45,575 nucleotides of DNA from Methylococcaceae bacterium (GTDB taxonomy: Bacteria > Pseudomonadota > Gammaproteobacteria > Methylococcales > Methylomonadaceae), in contig BJHG01000007.1 in NCBI GenBank assembly GCA_014191975.1, positions 1 to 45,575 of the forward strand. Reading direction: 5' to 3'. The notes under the pieces are model-generated. The model did not search any database, was not told the origin of the DNA, and saw nothing but the letters and a program-made list of their open reading frames with translations. The position numbers were made by a program, and so were the translations under genes. Below are positions 33,730-43,459 of the stretch, piece after piece (position 1 is the stretch's first letter; each line of letters begins with the position of its first letter).

Positions 33730-33934
33730 CAGAAGTCTTAGGAAGGATATAACACAACTTAAATTGTCAGTTAGAGAAAAATAATTGATAACACCTAATA
33801 AGTTGAAGTAAGTATAGCAACTAAAAATCATAAGCAGAATGTGACAAATTGTCGCAGGTAAGAAATAAAGTTTATTCATAGTTACAATTTTGCTTGTGCC
33901 ATGACAAAATTCAACGAGCTTTAATCAACACTAA

Positions 33935-34918
33935 ATGACTATTTTTAACGCCAATTACGACACGATTCAACTAGCCAAAAATTGTTTAAGAGACGGTGGT
34001 TTAGTTGCTTTTCCAACGGAAACTGTTTATGGATTGGGTGCAGATGCAAAAAATCCCGACGCGGTAAAACGTATTTTTTTAGCTAAAAATCGCCCGGAAA
34101 ATCACCCACTAATCGTTCATGTTGCTAGTTTTCAACAGTTTGATTTGTGGGCCCAAGACATTCCTGATACAGCTTTAAAATTAGCTACACACTTTTTCCC
34201 CGCACCACTTGCGTTGATTTTAAAAAAACATCCTAATGTGAACTCTGTTGTAACAGGTGGACAAAATACCATCGCATTACGTGTGCCAAATCATCCTATT
34301 GCATTGGAATTATTACACGCTTTTGATGGGGGAATTGCAGCACCGTCAGCAAATCGTTATTGTAGAATTAGCCCAACGCAAGCACAACACGTTGCAGAGG
34401 AATTAGGTGAAAGTGTCGATATGATTTTAAATGGTGGCGCCTGTAAAATCGGTGTGGAATCAACAATTATTGATTTAAGTGGTGACAAACCAATGCTTTT
34501 ACGTTTTGGACAAATCACCCGCCATGAATTGGAAAAAGTTTTGCAAACTGAAATTTTTATTCCAAATTCATTATTGAAAACTACTGTACGAACGTCTGGA
34601 ATGATGGCAACACATTACGCACCAACGACCATTTCGATGCGTTGTGAAACAAACTTCCTTCCTATTTTAGTTTTGGAAAATGCAGATAAAAAAATTGGTG
34701 TACTGACTTGTGGCGCACACATTTCAGCAACTAAAAACTGTACTGTCATTTCATTGCCAATCGATTCAGTTATTTATGCCCAAAATCTCTATGCAAAATT
34801 ACGAGAATTAGACGGACTTAAACTGGATTTGATTTTAGTTGAAAAGCCACCAAAACATGAAGAATGGCAAGCAATTAACGATCGTTTAAGCAAAGCAACA
34901 CATGATGCAACAGATTGA
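33935..34918 (+). CDS. Threonylcarbamoyl-AMP synthase, Sua5 type
   Basis: This 327-residue YrdC/Sua5 protein makes threonylcarbamoyl-AMP for t6A37 of tRNA. The YrdC domain carries FPTETVYGLGADAKNPDAVK, KNRPENHPLIVHV and LRVPNHPIALELL. A linker with SGMMATHYAPTTI leads to the extra Sua5 domain. It overlaps the next gene by 17 bp. Confidence 0.93.
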   Translation: MTIFNANYDTIQLAKNCLRDGGLVAFPTETVYGLGADAKNPDAVKRIFLAKNRPENHPLIVHVASFQQFDLWAQDIPDTALKLATHFFPAPLALILKKHPNVNSVVTGGQNTIALRVPNHPIALELLHAFDGGIAAPSANRYCRISPTQAQHVAEELGESVDMILNGGACKIGVESTIIDLSGDKPMLLRFGQITRHELEKVLQTEIFIPNSLLKTTVRTSGMMATHYAPTTISMRCETNFLPILVLENADKKIGVLTCGAHISATKNCTVISLPIDSVIYAQNLYAKLRELDGLKLDLILVEKPPKHEEWQAINDRLSKATHDATD

Positions 34919-35486
34919 TGTTTTTGAAATTAATTTATTGCCAAAGCAACCTTCCGAAACCTTGTTACGAGAAATGTTAGCCAAGCATTTGCAAATTCCA
35001 GCCGAAGAATTGGTGATTGAACGAGGTGAGTTTGGCAAACCGTATTTACGTGATTTTCCAGAATGGTACTTTAATCTTTCACATTCGGGCGAAAAAATGC
35101 TACTGGCAATTAGTCATAACATCTCAGTTGGCATTGATATTGAGCGTATAAAATTACGTCATTCAATCGCTAATCTAGTCAAAAAATGTTTTTCCACATC
35201 AGAACAAAATTATTGGTTTAACTTGCCAGAAGAGTCACAACTAAGGACATTCTACGATTTTTGGACACGCAAAGAAGCCGTTATAAAAGGTATTGGGCGT
35301 GGAATTGCGCTAGGATTAAATCGGTGTGAAATTGATACAAATCAGCCAAATAATTTTTTAAATTTACCTGTAAATCAAAAATGGCACACGCACTCCCTAC
35401 AAATTTCACCGGATTATTGCGCCGCAATTGCGACGCCGTGTTATGTCGTCAAAATTAAAACACATCCAAATTTTATTTTTACTTAA
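34902..35486 (+). CDS. 4'-phosphopantetheinyl transferase, Sfp family
   Basis: This 194-residue transferase has Asp79 and Glu81 in VGIDIERIK and Glu125 in WTRKEAVIKGIGRG, the Mg2+ and CoA ligands of Sfp/AcpT enzymes. FGKPYLRDFPEWYFNLSHSG is the other family motif. It converts apo-carrier proteins to the holo form. No NRPS or PKS is in view, so AcpP is the likely target. Confidence 0.92.
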   Translation: MMQQIDVFEINLLPKQPSETLLREMLAKHLQIPAEELVIERGEFGKPYLRDFPEWYFNLSHSGEKMLLAISHNISVGIDIERIKLRHSIANLVKKCFSTSEQNYWFNLPEESQLRTFYDFWTRKEAVIKGIGRGIALGLNRCEIDTNQPNNFLNLPVNQKWHTHSLQISPDYCAAIATPCYVVKIKTHPNFIFT

Positions 35487-35507
35487 AAACTAAAGGCACT
35501 CTTTTTT

Positions 35508-36356
35508 ATGAAAATGACCGCTCAAGAATTTATTGATTGGAAATCAAAACGCATTACGTTATTAGCGATGTCTGGCGCAGGAAAAACCACACTTGCTAAC
35601 AAATTACCGAAATCAAAGTGGTACCATTATTCAGGTGATTACCGCATTGGCACGAAATATCTCAAAGAGCCCATTTTAGACAACATAAAGCGTCAGGCGA
35701 TGAGCATACCTTTTTTACGTGAATTGCTTCGTGCAGATTCGCTTTATATCAAAAGCAAAATTTCGTTCGATAATTTAACCGCTGTTTCAAGTTTTTTAGG
35801 GAAATTAGGCAATTCTGAAAAAGGTGGTTTATCGTTAAAAGAATTTAAGTACCGCCAAAATCTACACCGCCACGCTGAAATCGAGGCGATGAAGGATGTG
35901 CCTGCATTCATTCATAACGCCGAAGATATTTATGGCTATCACCATTTCATCAACGATGCTGGCGGCAGTGTTTGTGAATTGGATTCTCTTGAGGCTTTAG
36001 AATCATTGGCAGAAAACACGCTGATTATTTACATCAAAATCCCACCCGAACTCGAACAAACTATTATTGACCGTGCCCGAAAAGAACCGAAACCGTTATA
36101 TTATCGTGATGCATTTTTGGATGAGCAATTAACCACGTTTTTAGCCGTAAAAAATTACAATTCAATCGATGAAATGTCGCCAGACGAATTTGTATCGTGG
36201 GTTTTTCCGCAATTATTTAAAGCTCGTGTGCCACGTTATGAGGCGATTGCAGAGCAATATGGCTACACGATTGACGGAAATGACATGGCAAAAGTTGAAA
36301 ATGAAGAGGGTTTTATTGCGTTGATTGCAGACGCGCTGGCAAAACAAACAGGTTGA
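35508..36356 (+). CDS. P-loop ATPase/kinase-like protein of unknown function
   Basis: This 282-residue protein has Walker A at 20-28 (AMSGAGKTT), preceded by a short helix (AQEFIDWKSKR). YHYSGDYRIGTKYL after it may be a substrate loop, and a possible Walker B is in LENTLIIYIKIPPEL-type strands near 170. Its length and order resemble small kinases. I do not recognise the family. It ends 10 bp before metA, so co-transcription with metA is likely. Confidence 0.65.
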   Translation: MKMTAQEFIDWKSKRITLLAMSGAGKTTLANKLPKSKWYHYSGDYRIGTKYLKEPILDNIKRQAMSIPFLRELLRADSLYIKSKISFDNLTAVSSFLGKLGNSEKGGLSLKEFKYRQNLHRHAEIEAMKDVPAFIHNAEDIYGYHHFINDAGGSVCELDSLEALESLAENTLIIYIKIPPELEQTIIDRARKEPKPLYYRDAFLDEQLTTFLAVKNYNSIDEMSPDEFVSWVFPQLFKARVPRYEAIAEQYGYTIDGNDMAKVENEEGFIALIADALAKQTG

Positions 36357-36366
36357 GGGTGGCAGA

Positions 36367-37446
36367 ATGCCTTTAGTTGCACACACACATTTACCCACAT
36401 TTGAACGTCTGCGCGAAGAAGGCGAAGAAATTATTGATCCAAGACGTGCCAGCCATCAAGAAATTCGTGAAATTCATATTGGATTACTGAATATGATGCC
36501 GGACGCAGCATTGGAAGCGACAGAACGGCAATTTTTTCGACTCGTTGGCGCATGCAATCAAATTGCCCAATTTCACGTTCATCCGTTTACGATTGAGGGA
36601 TTGAAACGTAGTCCTGAAACACAAGCGCATATTGATAAATATTACGAACCATTTGAAAAAATCAAAGTTGACGGTTTAGATGCGCTGATTATTAGCGGTG
36701 CAAATGTAACGGGTGAATTTTTGCCCGATGAAGATTTTTGGTTGCCATTGACCGAAGTTTTTTCATGGGCAAAAGAAAATGTGACATCAATTTTGTGTTC
36801 GTGTTTAGCAACACACGCGATTATTCATTATAGTTACGGAGTTGCAAGAACGCGTTTGCCAGAAAAAAAATGGGGTGTATTTTCACATACGTTGGTCGAT
36901 CGAACACATCCGCTTGTGGTTGAAATTAACACCCGTTTTGATGTTCCACATTCACGTTTCAATGCCATTTTTCAACACGAAATGGAAGAACATGGTTTAC
37001 ACGTTTTAGCAGTAAGTGCAAAAGCGGGCGTACATTTAGCGACAAGTCCAGACGGCTTTAGGATTGTGTTTTTTCAAGGTCATCCTGAGTACGACGACAT
37101 TAGTTTACTAAAAGAATATAAAAGAGAAGTATTGCGTTTTTATCGTGGTGAAATTACCCATTACCCACCCTACCCTGAGCATTATTTCACTGATGAAGTT
37201 AAGGCTATTTTTAAAGATTACGAATTGAAAGTTATAGCGGCAATATTGGCGCAACAGCCATTTCCAGAATTCCCAGAAAAAGCAGTGCTTGAATACATTG
37301 ATAATACTTGGCGTGATACTGCAAAAGCAGTTTTTAATAATTGGCTTGGTAAAATTTATCAAATTACACATCAAGATAGGCGCCTTCCATTTATGGAAGG
37401 GATTGATGCCAACAATCCATTGGGGCTAATATTTTCTAACGTTTAG
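36367..37446 (+). CDS. metA: Homoserine O-succinyltransferase
   Basis: This 359-residue MetA-family acyltransferase has IHIGLLNMMPDAALEATERQ and FFRLVGACNQ. The catalytic Cys is in ILCSCLATHAIIHYSYG. GVFSHTLVDRTHPLVVEINT and the His/Glu of FFQGHPEYD complete the site. It activates homoserine for methionine synthesis. ATG 36367 with GAGGGTGG is the start; the in-frame extension from 36325 overlaps the previous gene. It is longer than E. coli MetA (309), with a C-terminal extension. Confidence 0.93.
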   Translation: MPLVAHTHLPTFERLREEGEEIIDPRRASHQEIREIHIGLLNMMPDAALEATERQFFRLVGACNQIAQFHVHPFTIEGLKRSPETQAHIDKYYEPFEKIKVDGLDALIISGANVTGEFLPDEDFWLPLTEVFSWAKENVTSILCSCLATHAIIHYSYGVARTRLPEKKWGVFSHTLVDRTHPLVVEINTRFDVPHSRFNAIFQHEMEEHGLHVLAVSAKAGVHLATSPDGFRIVFFQGHPEYDDISLLKEYKREVLRFYRGEITHYPPYPEHYFTDEVKAIFKDYELKVIAAILAQQPFPEFPEKAVLEYIDNTWRDTAKAVFNNWLGKIYQITHQDRRLPFMEGIDANNPLGLIFSNV

Positions 37447-37450
37447 AAAA
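37432..37450. terminator. Palindrome containing both stop regions of metA and trmB
   Basis: TTTTCTAA-CGT-TTAGAAAA is a perfect 8-bp inverted repeat. The convergent genes metA and trmB overlap by 11 bp inside it, each ending in Phe-Ser and two more residues before a TAG within the repeat. It may act as a compact bidirectional terminator. Confidence 0.5.
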
Positions 37451-38122
37451 CATCACATCCCAGACACCATGCCCAAGTCGAATACCACGTTGTTCAAATT
37501 TTGTCAGTGGACGGTATTCGGGACGATCACAATAAGTTAGTGTCGTACTTAAATTTTCAAGGTTCGGCGCACGATTTAGAATCTTGAGCATCCATTCTGC
37601 ATAATTTTCCCAATCCGTTGCGGCGTGAAAATAGCCATTAGGTGCAAGTTTTTGTGCCAATAATTCCACAAAGCTATCCCGAACAATACGACGTTTAAAA
37701 TGTTTTTTCTTATGCCACGGGTCAGGAAAAAATAAATGCAAACCCATAACACTTGCATTCGGAACACGCTGTTCTAAAATTTCAATAGCATCATGGCAAT
37801 AAATTCGTATGTTTGTAAGTTGCATTTCTTCAATCAACACTAACAAATGTCCAACACCAGGGCGATGAACTTCAATACCGAGATAATTTTTATCGGGATT
37901 TTTAGCCGCTATTTTTGCCAAACTGTCACCGTTTCCAAAACCAATTTCAATAATCAGTGGCGCATCATTTCCAAAAGTATTCGTAAAATCGACGTCAATT
38001 TTCGGGTCAAGGCAATACTGTTGTGCGTGATTTTCTAGTGCGAATTTTTGTCCAGGTGTGACACGCCCTTTACGCTGTACAAAACTTTTAATGCGAGGCG
38101 GTTCCGTATTTGCAAATGTCAT
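37436..38122 (-). CDS. trmB: tRNA (guanine-N7)-methyltransferase
   Basis: This 228-residue TrmB makes m7G46 in tRNA. The SAM motif is LIIEIGFGNGDSLAKIAAKN, followed by NYLGIEVHRPGVGHLL. The catalytic/tRNA motif is LFFPDPWHKKKHFKRRIV, and the C-terminal LTKFEQRGIRLGHGVWDVMF is also typical. It converges on metA. Confidence 0.96.
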   Translation of the reverse strand: MTFANTEPPRIKSFVQRKGRVTPGQKFALENHAQQYCLDPKIDVDFTNTFGNDAPLIIEIGFGNGDSLAKIAAKNPDKNYLGIEVHRPGVGHLLVLIEEMQLTNIRIYCHDAIEILEQRVPNASVMGLHLFFPDPWHKKKHFKRRIVRDSFVELLAQKLAPNGYFHAATDWENYAEWMLKILNRAPNLENLSTTLTYCDRPEYRPLTKFEQRGIRLGHGVWDVMFSKR

Positions 38123-38155
38123 AAAATAATAAAAGTAATAAATATAAAAATGAAT

Positions 38156-39115
38156 TTAAACAACGTTTTTCGCCTGCAAATCTGCATGATAAGAAGATCG
38201 AACTAATGGTGCACTAGCGACTTGTTTAAAACCTAATGCTTTTGCAGTGTCGGCGTAACGATCAAATTGTGCTGGCGTAACATATTCCTCAACCGCTAAA
38301 TGCGCTTTACTTGGCTGTAAATATTGCCCTAATGTCAACATTGAACAGCCAACATCTAATAAATCTTGCATCACATTTTCCACCTCTTCAATCGTTTCAC
38401 CAATGCCTAACATTAAGCCAGATTTCATCGGAATTTCAGGTTTAATTGCTTGGAATTGGCGAAATAATTCCAATGAACCTTTATAATCGGCACCTGGACG
38501 CGCTTTCAGATACAAACGCGGCACGGTTTCCATATTATGATTAAATACGTCACATGGTTGTGCGGCTAAAATTTCAACCGCTTTTTCAATTCGACCACGA
38601 AAATCTGGGACGAGAATTTCAATTTTTGTCTGCGGTGTTTTTTGGCGAATTTCTTTAATGCAATTAGCAAAATGCCCGGCACCACCATCGCGTAAATCGT
38701 CACGATTCACCGACGTAATCACTACATATTTTAATGCCATTTTCTGCACTGCTTCAGCAAGTTGAAACGGCTCATCAGCATCGAGTGCTATCGGTTTTCC
38801 ATGTGCCACATCACAAAATGGGCAACGACGCGTACATAAATCGCCCATAATCATAAACGTCGCCGTGCCATGTTTAAAACATTCAGCAAGATTCGGACAC
38901 GCCGCTTCTTCACAAACGGTGTGCAATTTACTTTCACGCAGAATCTGTTTAATACGACTCGTTTCTTGACCAGAGGGTAATTTAATACGTATCCAATCCG
39001 GTTTGCGTAATGTCGTTTCAGGAATTTCAACTTTAATGGGGATTCGTGCTAATTTTTCACTGTTACGTTGATGTGTTTCAGGCGTAGAACGCGATGGAGC
39101 TTGATAATCAGTCAT
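38156..39115 (-). CDS. lipA: Lipoyl synthase
   Basis: This 319-residue radical-SAM enzyme has the auxiliary cluster Cys68, 73 and 79 ([12 protein letters not shown]), the SAM cluster Cys94, 98 and 101 (CTRRCPFC) and the C-terminal RSSYHAD serine. It inserts two sulfurs into octanoyl-protein. The start overlaps the lipB stop (ATGA). Confidence 0.97.
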   Translation of the reverse strand: MTDYQAPSRSTPETHQRNSEKLARIPIKVEIPETTLRKPDWIRIKLPSGQETSRIKQILRESKLHTVCEEAACPNLAECFKHGTATFMIMGDLCTRRCPFCDVAHGKPIALDADEPFQLAEAVQKMALKYVVITSVNRDDLRDGGAGHFANCIKEIRQKTPQTKIEILVPDFRGRIEKAVEILAAQPCDVFNHNMETVPRLYLKARPGADYKGSLELFRQFQAIKPEIPMKSGLMLGIGETIEEVENVMQDLLDVGCSMLTLGQYLQPSKAHLAVEEYVTPAQFDRYADTAKALGFKQVASAPLVRSSYHADLQAKNVV

Positions 39116-39711
39116 TCAAATTTTTTAGTAAGGTTAAAAACAATTTTTTGCGCGAGTGCGTTGGTTTCAATGATTACCCCAAAATTCACCATTTGAGTCA
39201 TTTGCAAATCCACATAACCACAAGGATTAATGAAATTAAACGGCGTTAAATCCATGTTGTTATTCAAACTCAACCCATGATAACAGCCGTTTTTTTTGAT
39301 TCGTAAACCGATTGAACCAATTTTTTTATTTTCGACATAAACACCACGTGCATCGGCTCGGGCGACGGCTGAAATTTCATAATCTACGAGCGTTTGAATC
39401 ATGGCATTTTCGAGATAAGCAACAATTTGTTGGCTGTTTAGATTCAAGCGTTTCAAATCAAATAGCACATACACAATTGCCTGTCCCACACCGTGGTACG
39501 TCACTTGTCCACCTCGGTCAGTTTGAATAACGGGAATTTTTCCCGTGTTTAACAAATGCTCACGCTTACCATTTAAACCCAGAGTGTAAACAGGAAGATG
39601 TTCGACAAGCCAAATTTCATCGGTGGTTTCGAGTGTGCGTGTTTCTGTAAAATTCTGCATTTCGCGCCACACTTTCTCATAAGGTTGAATACCAAGGTTT
39701 TGAATAATCAT
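39112..39711 (-). CDS. lipB: Octanoyltransferase LipB
   Basis: This 199-residue transferase moves octanoate from ACP to lipoate-dependent proteins. Visible are [20 protein letters not shown], the catalytic Lys130 ([12 protein letters not shown]) and Cys164 ([14 protein letters not shown]). ATG 39711 is preferred over the frame start at 39774, which adds 21 unconserved residues. Confidence 0.95.
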   Translation of the reverse strand: MIIQNLGIQPYEKVWREMQNFTETRTLETTDEIWLVEHLPVYTLGLNGKREHLLNTGKIPVIQTDRGGQVTYHGVGQAIVYVLFDLKRLNLNSQQIVAYLENAMIQTLVDYEISAVARADARGVYVENKKIGSIGLRIKKNGCYHGLSLNNNMDLTPFNFINPCGYVDLQMTQMVNFGVIIETNALAQKIVFNLTKKFE

Positions 39712-39844
39712 GTGGTTACGGTTGAATTTTTGATTTCTGATTTTAACACAAGAAAATCGGTGCGACTCACACAATAATTACACTATTGTGCCCCCGAGTT
39801 TTAATAATATTTGACATCAAACAAAGCAGGTTTTATTCGTTAAT

Positions 39845-40606
39845 TTACAGGTGCGATAACGTCAATAATTTTATAATCCAAAACCTTATTCGTTTCACTA
39901 ACCCCAACACAGGTGCAGATCCCCCCATTGCGACAGCATCAACTAAGCAATACCAAGCCGCAACGCCGCTCGGTGGATTTCCTTGTGGCAAACCTAAAAC
40001 AGGATCAATTGCCGCCCATTGCCACGTTCCAACTGCTGTGCCGATTAACTCCAGCCACGTTGTAATAAAAAATGCCGCCAAGTAAACCAACGGCGATTTC
40101 CCTTTAAATAAATAAAACAAAAAAATCACAAATAATAATGCGCCAACCCAATCGCCTTGTGTTGCAAATGTAATTCCCCACAATGACCACGCGCCACAGA
40201 CCGCCACCACAAAAAGCGCAATTTGCCTTGCATAACGTTGAAAAAACCCTGAACGACCCAACGCGACGGCAGTTAAATAAACCATTCCGTGTCCCGCTGG
40301 AACGTAAGCGGGAACGTTGTGAAACCGATACGTGTAGCCACCCATAAACGGCGATGCGAAATGTTCGCCGACGGTTGCAAAAAGTACAGCAATTAAAACT
40401 TGGACACGAATTTCTTTATTTTCACCGAGCAACCAACCGATTAAGAATACCCAACCGCTTACGCCTAACGCATTTTGTTTTTCCAGTGTTGCATCGGCAT
40501 CCGTAATTAAGCACACTGCAACGCAAAAAAACGTAAATGCGGCAATGTAATAATCACGGTATTTGTGAGGATGAAGGTTTTTTTGGGGAGGAAAATAACG
40601 AAACAT
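39845..40606 (-). CDS. Multi-pass membrane protein of unknown function
   Basis: This 253-residue protein has about seven hydrophobic helices (for example YIAAFTFFCVAVCLIT, VQVLIAVLFATVGEH, LVYLAAFFITTWLELIGTAV). Loop motifs include FASPFMGGYTYRFHNVPAYV, GHGMVYL and WQWAAIDPVLGLPQGNPPSG. Conserved-looking His and Trp in loops hint at a metal or haem environment, but I do not recognise the family. No neighbour informs it. Confidence 0.7.
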   Translation of the reverse strand: MFRYFPPQKNLHPHKYRDYYIAAFTFFCVAVCLITDADATLEKQNALGVSGWVFLIGWLLGENKEIRVQVLIAVLFATVGEHFASPFMGGYTYRFHNVPAYVPAGHGMVYLTAVALGRSGFFQRYARQIALFVVAVCGAWSLWGITFATQGDWVGALLFVIFLFYLFKGKSPLVYLAAFFITTWLELIGTAVGTWQWAAIDPVLGLPQGNPPSGVAAWYCLVDAVAMGGSAPVLGLVKRIRFWIIKLLTLSHL

Positions 40607-40747
40607 TAAAGGCTCTAAAAATTTAAATAGGCGACGACGATTTTGAAGTCTAGCATTGAGACGCAGCTTTTCATAGCACGTTTATAGCCTGTATTCGTTG
40701 AAACCGTTATGATATACCCTTCTTCCATCTTGAACGGGTTACATCTT

Positions 40748-41062
40748 ATGAATACATCAAAATTACTTAATCGTCTTTTTCTTAGCGTATTGTTACTGAC
40801 CGCCATTCCCGCTTGCACTGAAAATACAAAACGCGAAAGCACAGGCGAATATTTTGACAACATGGTTTTAACCACCAAAATCAAATCTACTTTTTTAGGT
40901 GATTCACGTTTAAAAATGCTTGATATTAATGTCTTAAGTTATAAAGGCATAGTGGAATTGAGTGGGTTCATTGGCACTCAAGCAGAAGCCGAACGCGCGG
41001 TTCAATTAGCTCGCACTATCAAAGGTGTAAAAGAAGTTCACAATAGCCTCATCGTTAAATAA
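40748..41062 (+). CDS. BON-domain lipoprotein
   Basis: This 104-residue protein has a lipoprotein signal (LLLTAIPAC, lipid on Cys23). A single BON domain (about 36-104) includes TKIKSTFLGDSRLKMLDINV and ELSGFIGTQAEAERAVQLAR, then GVKEVHNSL. It resembles OsmY/DolP-type BON proteins, which bind phospholipid at the envelope. ATG 40748 is chosen over the frame start at 40709 because it gives the lipobox. The Lon-like gene follows 3 bp later. Confidence 0.9.
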   Translation: MNTSKLLNRLFLSVLLLTAIPACTENTKRESTGEYFDNMVLTTKIKSTFLGDSRLKMLDINVLSYKGIVELSGFIGTQAEAERAVQLARTIKGVKEVHNSLIVK

Positions 41063-41065
41063 TTC

Positions 41066-43459
41066 ATGACCGATTCTCTAAAGCTCACATTCGACACACT
41101 CAAAGCCACGATCGATTTAAGTTCAATTGATTTTACTGTACCCCTAGATTCGCAATCTAGTATTTTGGGACAAGAACGCGCTCAATCGGCATTAGAGTTT
41201 GGCGTGGCAATGACAAATTCTGGCTATAATATTTTTGTGATGGGGGAAGCAGGATCTGGACGTTTGTCGATGATTATGCAGTATTTACAAGTTCTCGCTC
41301 CAAGAAAACAGGCACCTTTTTCTTATGCGTATGTGGATAATTTTGAAAATGCACGTGAACCGATTGCAATTCAATTACCTGCAGAACAGGGATACGATTT
41401 TGGCAAAGCGATTGAAAATTTAATCACCAACGTCCTCGCTACATTTCCTGCTGCGTTTGAAAACCCCAGTTATCAACAGAAAAAAACGGCTGTCGAACGC
41501 CAATTTGTTCACACTTATCGGGATGCAACCGAATATATTGACGCACAAGCGCGTGAAATCAATATTGGTTTATTTTCTGAAAATGATACGTTTAACTTCC
41601 TGCCGCTTTTTGAAAATCGTCCGATGCGAGAAGAAGAATTGTCGGCGTTATCAATGAAAGAACGCGAGAAATTCAAACAACTCATTGAAGAGTTGGAAGA
41701 TTGTTTGAGTGAGGCCTTATTAGAATTGCCACAGTGGCGTAGAGAATTATCGGCCGCAATGACACAACTCAATAATGATACGATTCATGCCGCAATTGAG
41801 CCGTTATTTCATGAATTAAATGTACGTTATTCTGAGGTTGAAGATGTTGTAACGTATTTGTGTGAGGTTAAAAAAAATCTGCGTCACACGATTAACGATT
41901 TTTTAATGCCTGTTTCAACTAGCGATCCCATTGAACGTGATTACAACTTAAAGCGATTGATTTTAGAGCAATACGCCCCAAATATTTTAGTTGATTACAA
42001 GCAAGATAGCGGCGCGCCAGTGATCTATGAAACACATCCGACGTATCAAAATTTATTTGGGCGTGTGGAATACAGCAACGACCAAGGAACCCTTGTGCCA
42101 CATTATCGGCGCATTTGTACTGGTGCATTGCACAAAGCAAATGGTGGCTATTTAATTTTAGATGCTGAAAAAGTGCTGCATTATCCGTTCGTTTGGGAAG
42201 GTTTGAAACGGGCGTTAAAATCAGGTTGTATCGAAATCGAATCACCCTACACAGAACAAAGTGCGAATACCATTACACTTAAACCTGAAGTCATTCCGTT
42301 AAACGTCAAAATTATTTTGGTGGGAAATTGTGATATTTATTATTTGCTGGAATCAATGGACGATGAATTTAATGAATCGTTTCGGGTGTTAGCTGATTTT
42401 GATTTTCGGATTCCACGTACGCCTGCGACGATGACGCATTTCGCGCAATTAATGGTAAAACAAGCTACGGACGCAAAAACATTTCCTTTAACGCAAGCCG
42501 CAATTGAAAGTTTAATTGAATATAGTTGTCGATTAGTCGAAAGTCAGCAGTATTTTTCGGCATGTATTAATGACGCGCTAGAAATTATTAGTGAAGCGCA
42601 ATTATTTTCGACCAAAACAAAAAGTCTAAATATCGATCGCATTCACATCGAACAAGCCTTAGATACCCGGGAATATCGCAACGGGCGGATGTCACAAACC
42701 ATCTTAGAAGAAATGCTCGACGGCACCATTTTGATCGATACCGACGGCGGCGCAATTGGTAAAATTAATGGTTTAACTGTAATGGATATGGGAGGCAGTA
42801 GTTTTGGAACCCCTGCTCGAATCACAACAACTGTTTATCCAGGTTCACGCGGCGTTGTCGATATTGAACGTGAAGTCGAATTAGGACAAGCGTTACACTC
42901 AAAAGGTGTCATGATTTTAACGGGCTATTTGGGGCATTGCTACGCGCAGCAATTTCCATTAGCGATTTCTGCCAGTATTGCAATGGAACAGTCTTATGGT
43001 CACATCGATGGCGACAGCGCATCATTAGCGGAATTGTGCAGTTTGATTTCCGCGCTGACTCGCACACGAATTAAACAAAATTTTGCAGTCACAGGTTCCA
43101 TTAATCAATACGGTGAAGTCCAAGCAATTGGTGGGGCGAATGAAAAAATAGAAGGCTTTTTTAGATTATGCAAAGCGCGTGGTTTAGATGGTACGCATGG
43201 GGTAATTATTCCCGCAGCAAACAAACGTAACTTGATGCTCAAACAAGAAGTTATCGACGCAGTTGAAACAGGATTATTTTCAATTTACGCAGTCAATAAA
43301 GTCGATGAAGCATTGGAATTATTGACTGGTGAAGTTGTCGGAATGCTTGATGCCGACGGAAATATCCTTGAAGAAAGTGTTAATTTCAAAGCGATTTGCC
43401 GATTGAAAGAAATTTCAGAATTAGGTGACGATGATGACGATAAAGAAAATGAACATTAA
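41066..43459 (+). CDS. Lon-like ATP-dependent protease (YcbZ/LonB-type)
   Basis: This 797-residue protein has an N-terminal AAA part with a P-loop-like GEAGSGR (60-66), in which Arg stands where Lys is usual. Walker B is in NGGYLILDAEKVL. The helical insert and C-terminal Lon protease domain follow, with catalytic Ser651 (DGDSASLAEL) and Lys694 (GGANEKIEGF), 43 residues apart as in Lon. It would degrade misfolded or specific proteins in the cytoplasm. Co-transcribed with the BON lipoprotein. It converges with the glycosyltransferase gene with a 4-bp overlap. Confidence 0.93.
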   Translation: MTDSLKLTFDTLKATIDLSSIDFTVPLDSQSSILGQERAQSALEFGVAMTNSGYNIFVMGEAGSGRLSMIMQYLQVLAPRKQAPFSYAYVDNFENAREPIAIQLPAEQGYDFGKAIENLITNVLATFPAAFENPSYQQKKTAVERQFVHTYRDATEYIDAQAREINIGLFSENDTFNFLPLFENRPMREEELSALSMKEREKFKQLIEELEDCLSEALLELPQWRRELSAAMTQLNNDTIHAAIEPLFHELNVRYSEVEDVVTYLCEVKKNLRHTINDFLMPVSTSDPIERDYNLKRLILEQYAPNILVDYKQDSGAPVIYETHPTYQNLFGRVEYSNDQGTLVPHYRRICTGALHKANGGYLILDAEKVLHYPFVWEGLKRALKSGCIEIESPYTEQSANTITLKPEVIPLNVKIILVGNCDIYYLLESMDDEFNESFRVLADFDFRIPRTPATMTHFAQLMVKQATDAKTFPLTQAAIESLIEYSCRLVESQQYFSACINDALEIISEAQLFSTKTKSLNIDRIHIEQALDTREYRNGRMSQTILEEMLDGTILIDTDGGAIGKINGLTVMDMGGSSFGTPARITTTVYPGSRGVVDIEREVELGQALHSKGVMILTGYLGHCYAQQFPLAISASIAMEQSYGHIDGDSASLAELCSLISALTRTRIKQNFAVTGSINQYGEVQAIGGANEKIEGFFRLCKARGLDGTHGVIIPAANKRNLMLKQEVIDAVETGLFSIYAVNKVDEALELLTGEVVGMLDADGNILEESVNFKAICRLKEISELGDDDDDKENEH

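Noticed and set aside
33601-33879. A 92-codon minus-strand frame (hydrophobic, Cys/Phe-rich) over the end of the TPR lipoprotein gene
   Set aside because: It overlaps a solid coding gene, contains the terminator hairpin and lacks a ribosome site. Its hydrophobicity is an expected by-product of antisense reading of Lys-rich codons. The terminator itself is reported separately.
36300-36366. SAM riboswitch before metA
   Set aside because: Only 10 bp separate metA from the preceding gene, so there is no room for a riboswitch.
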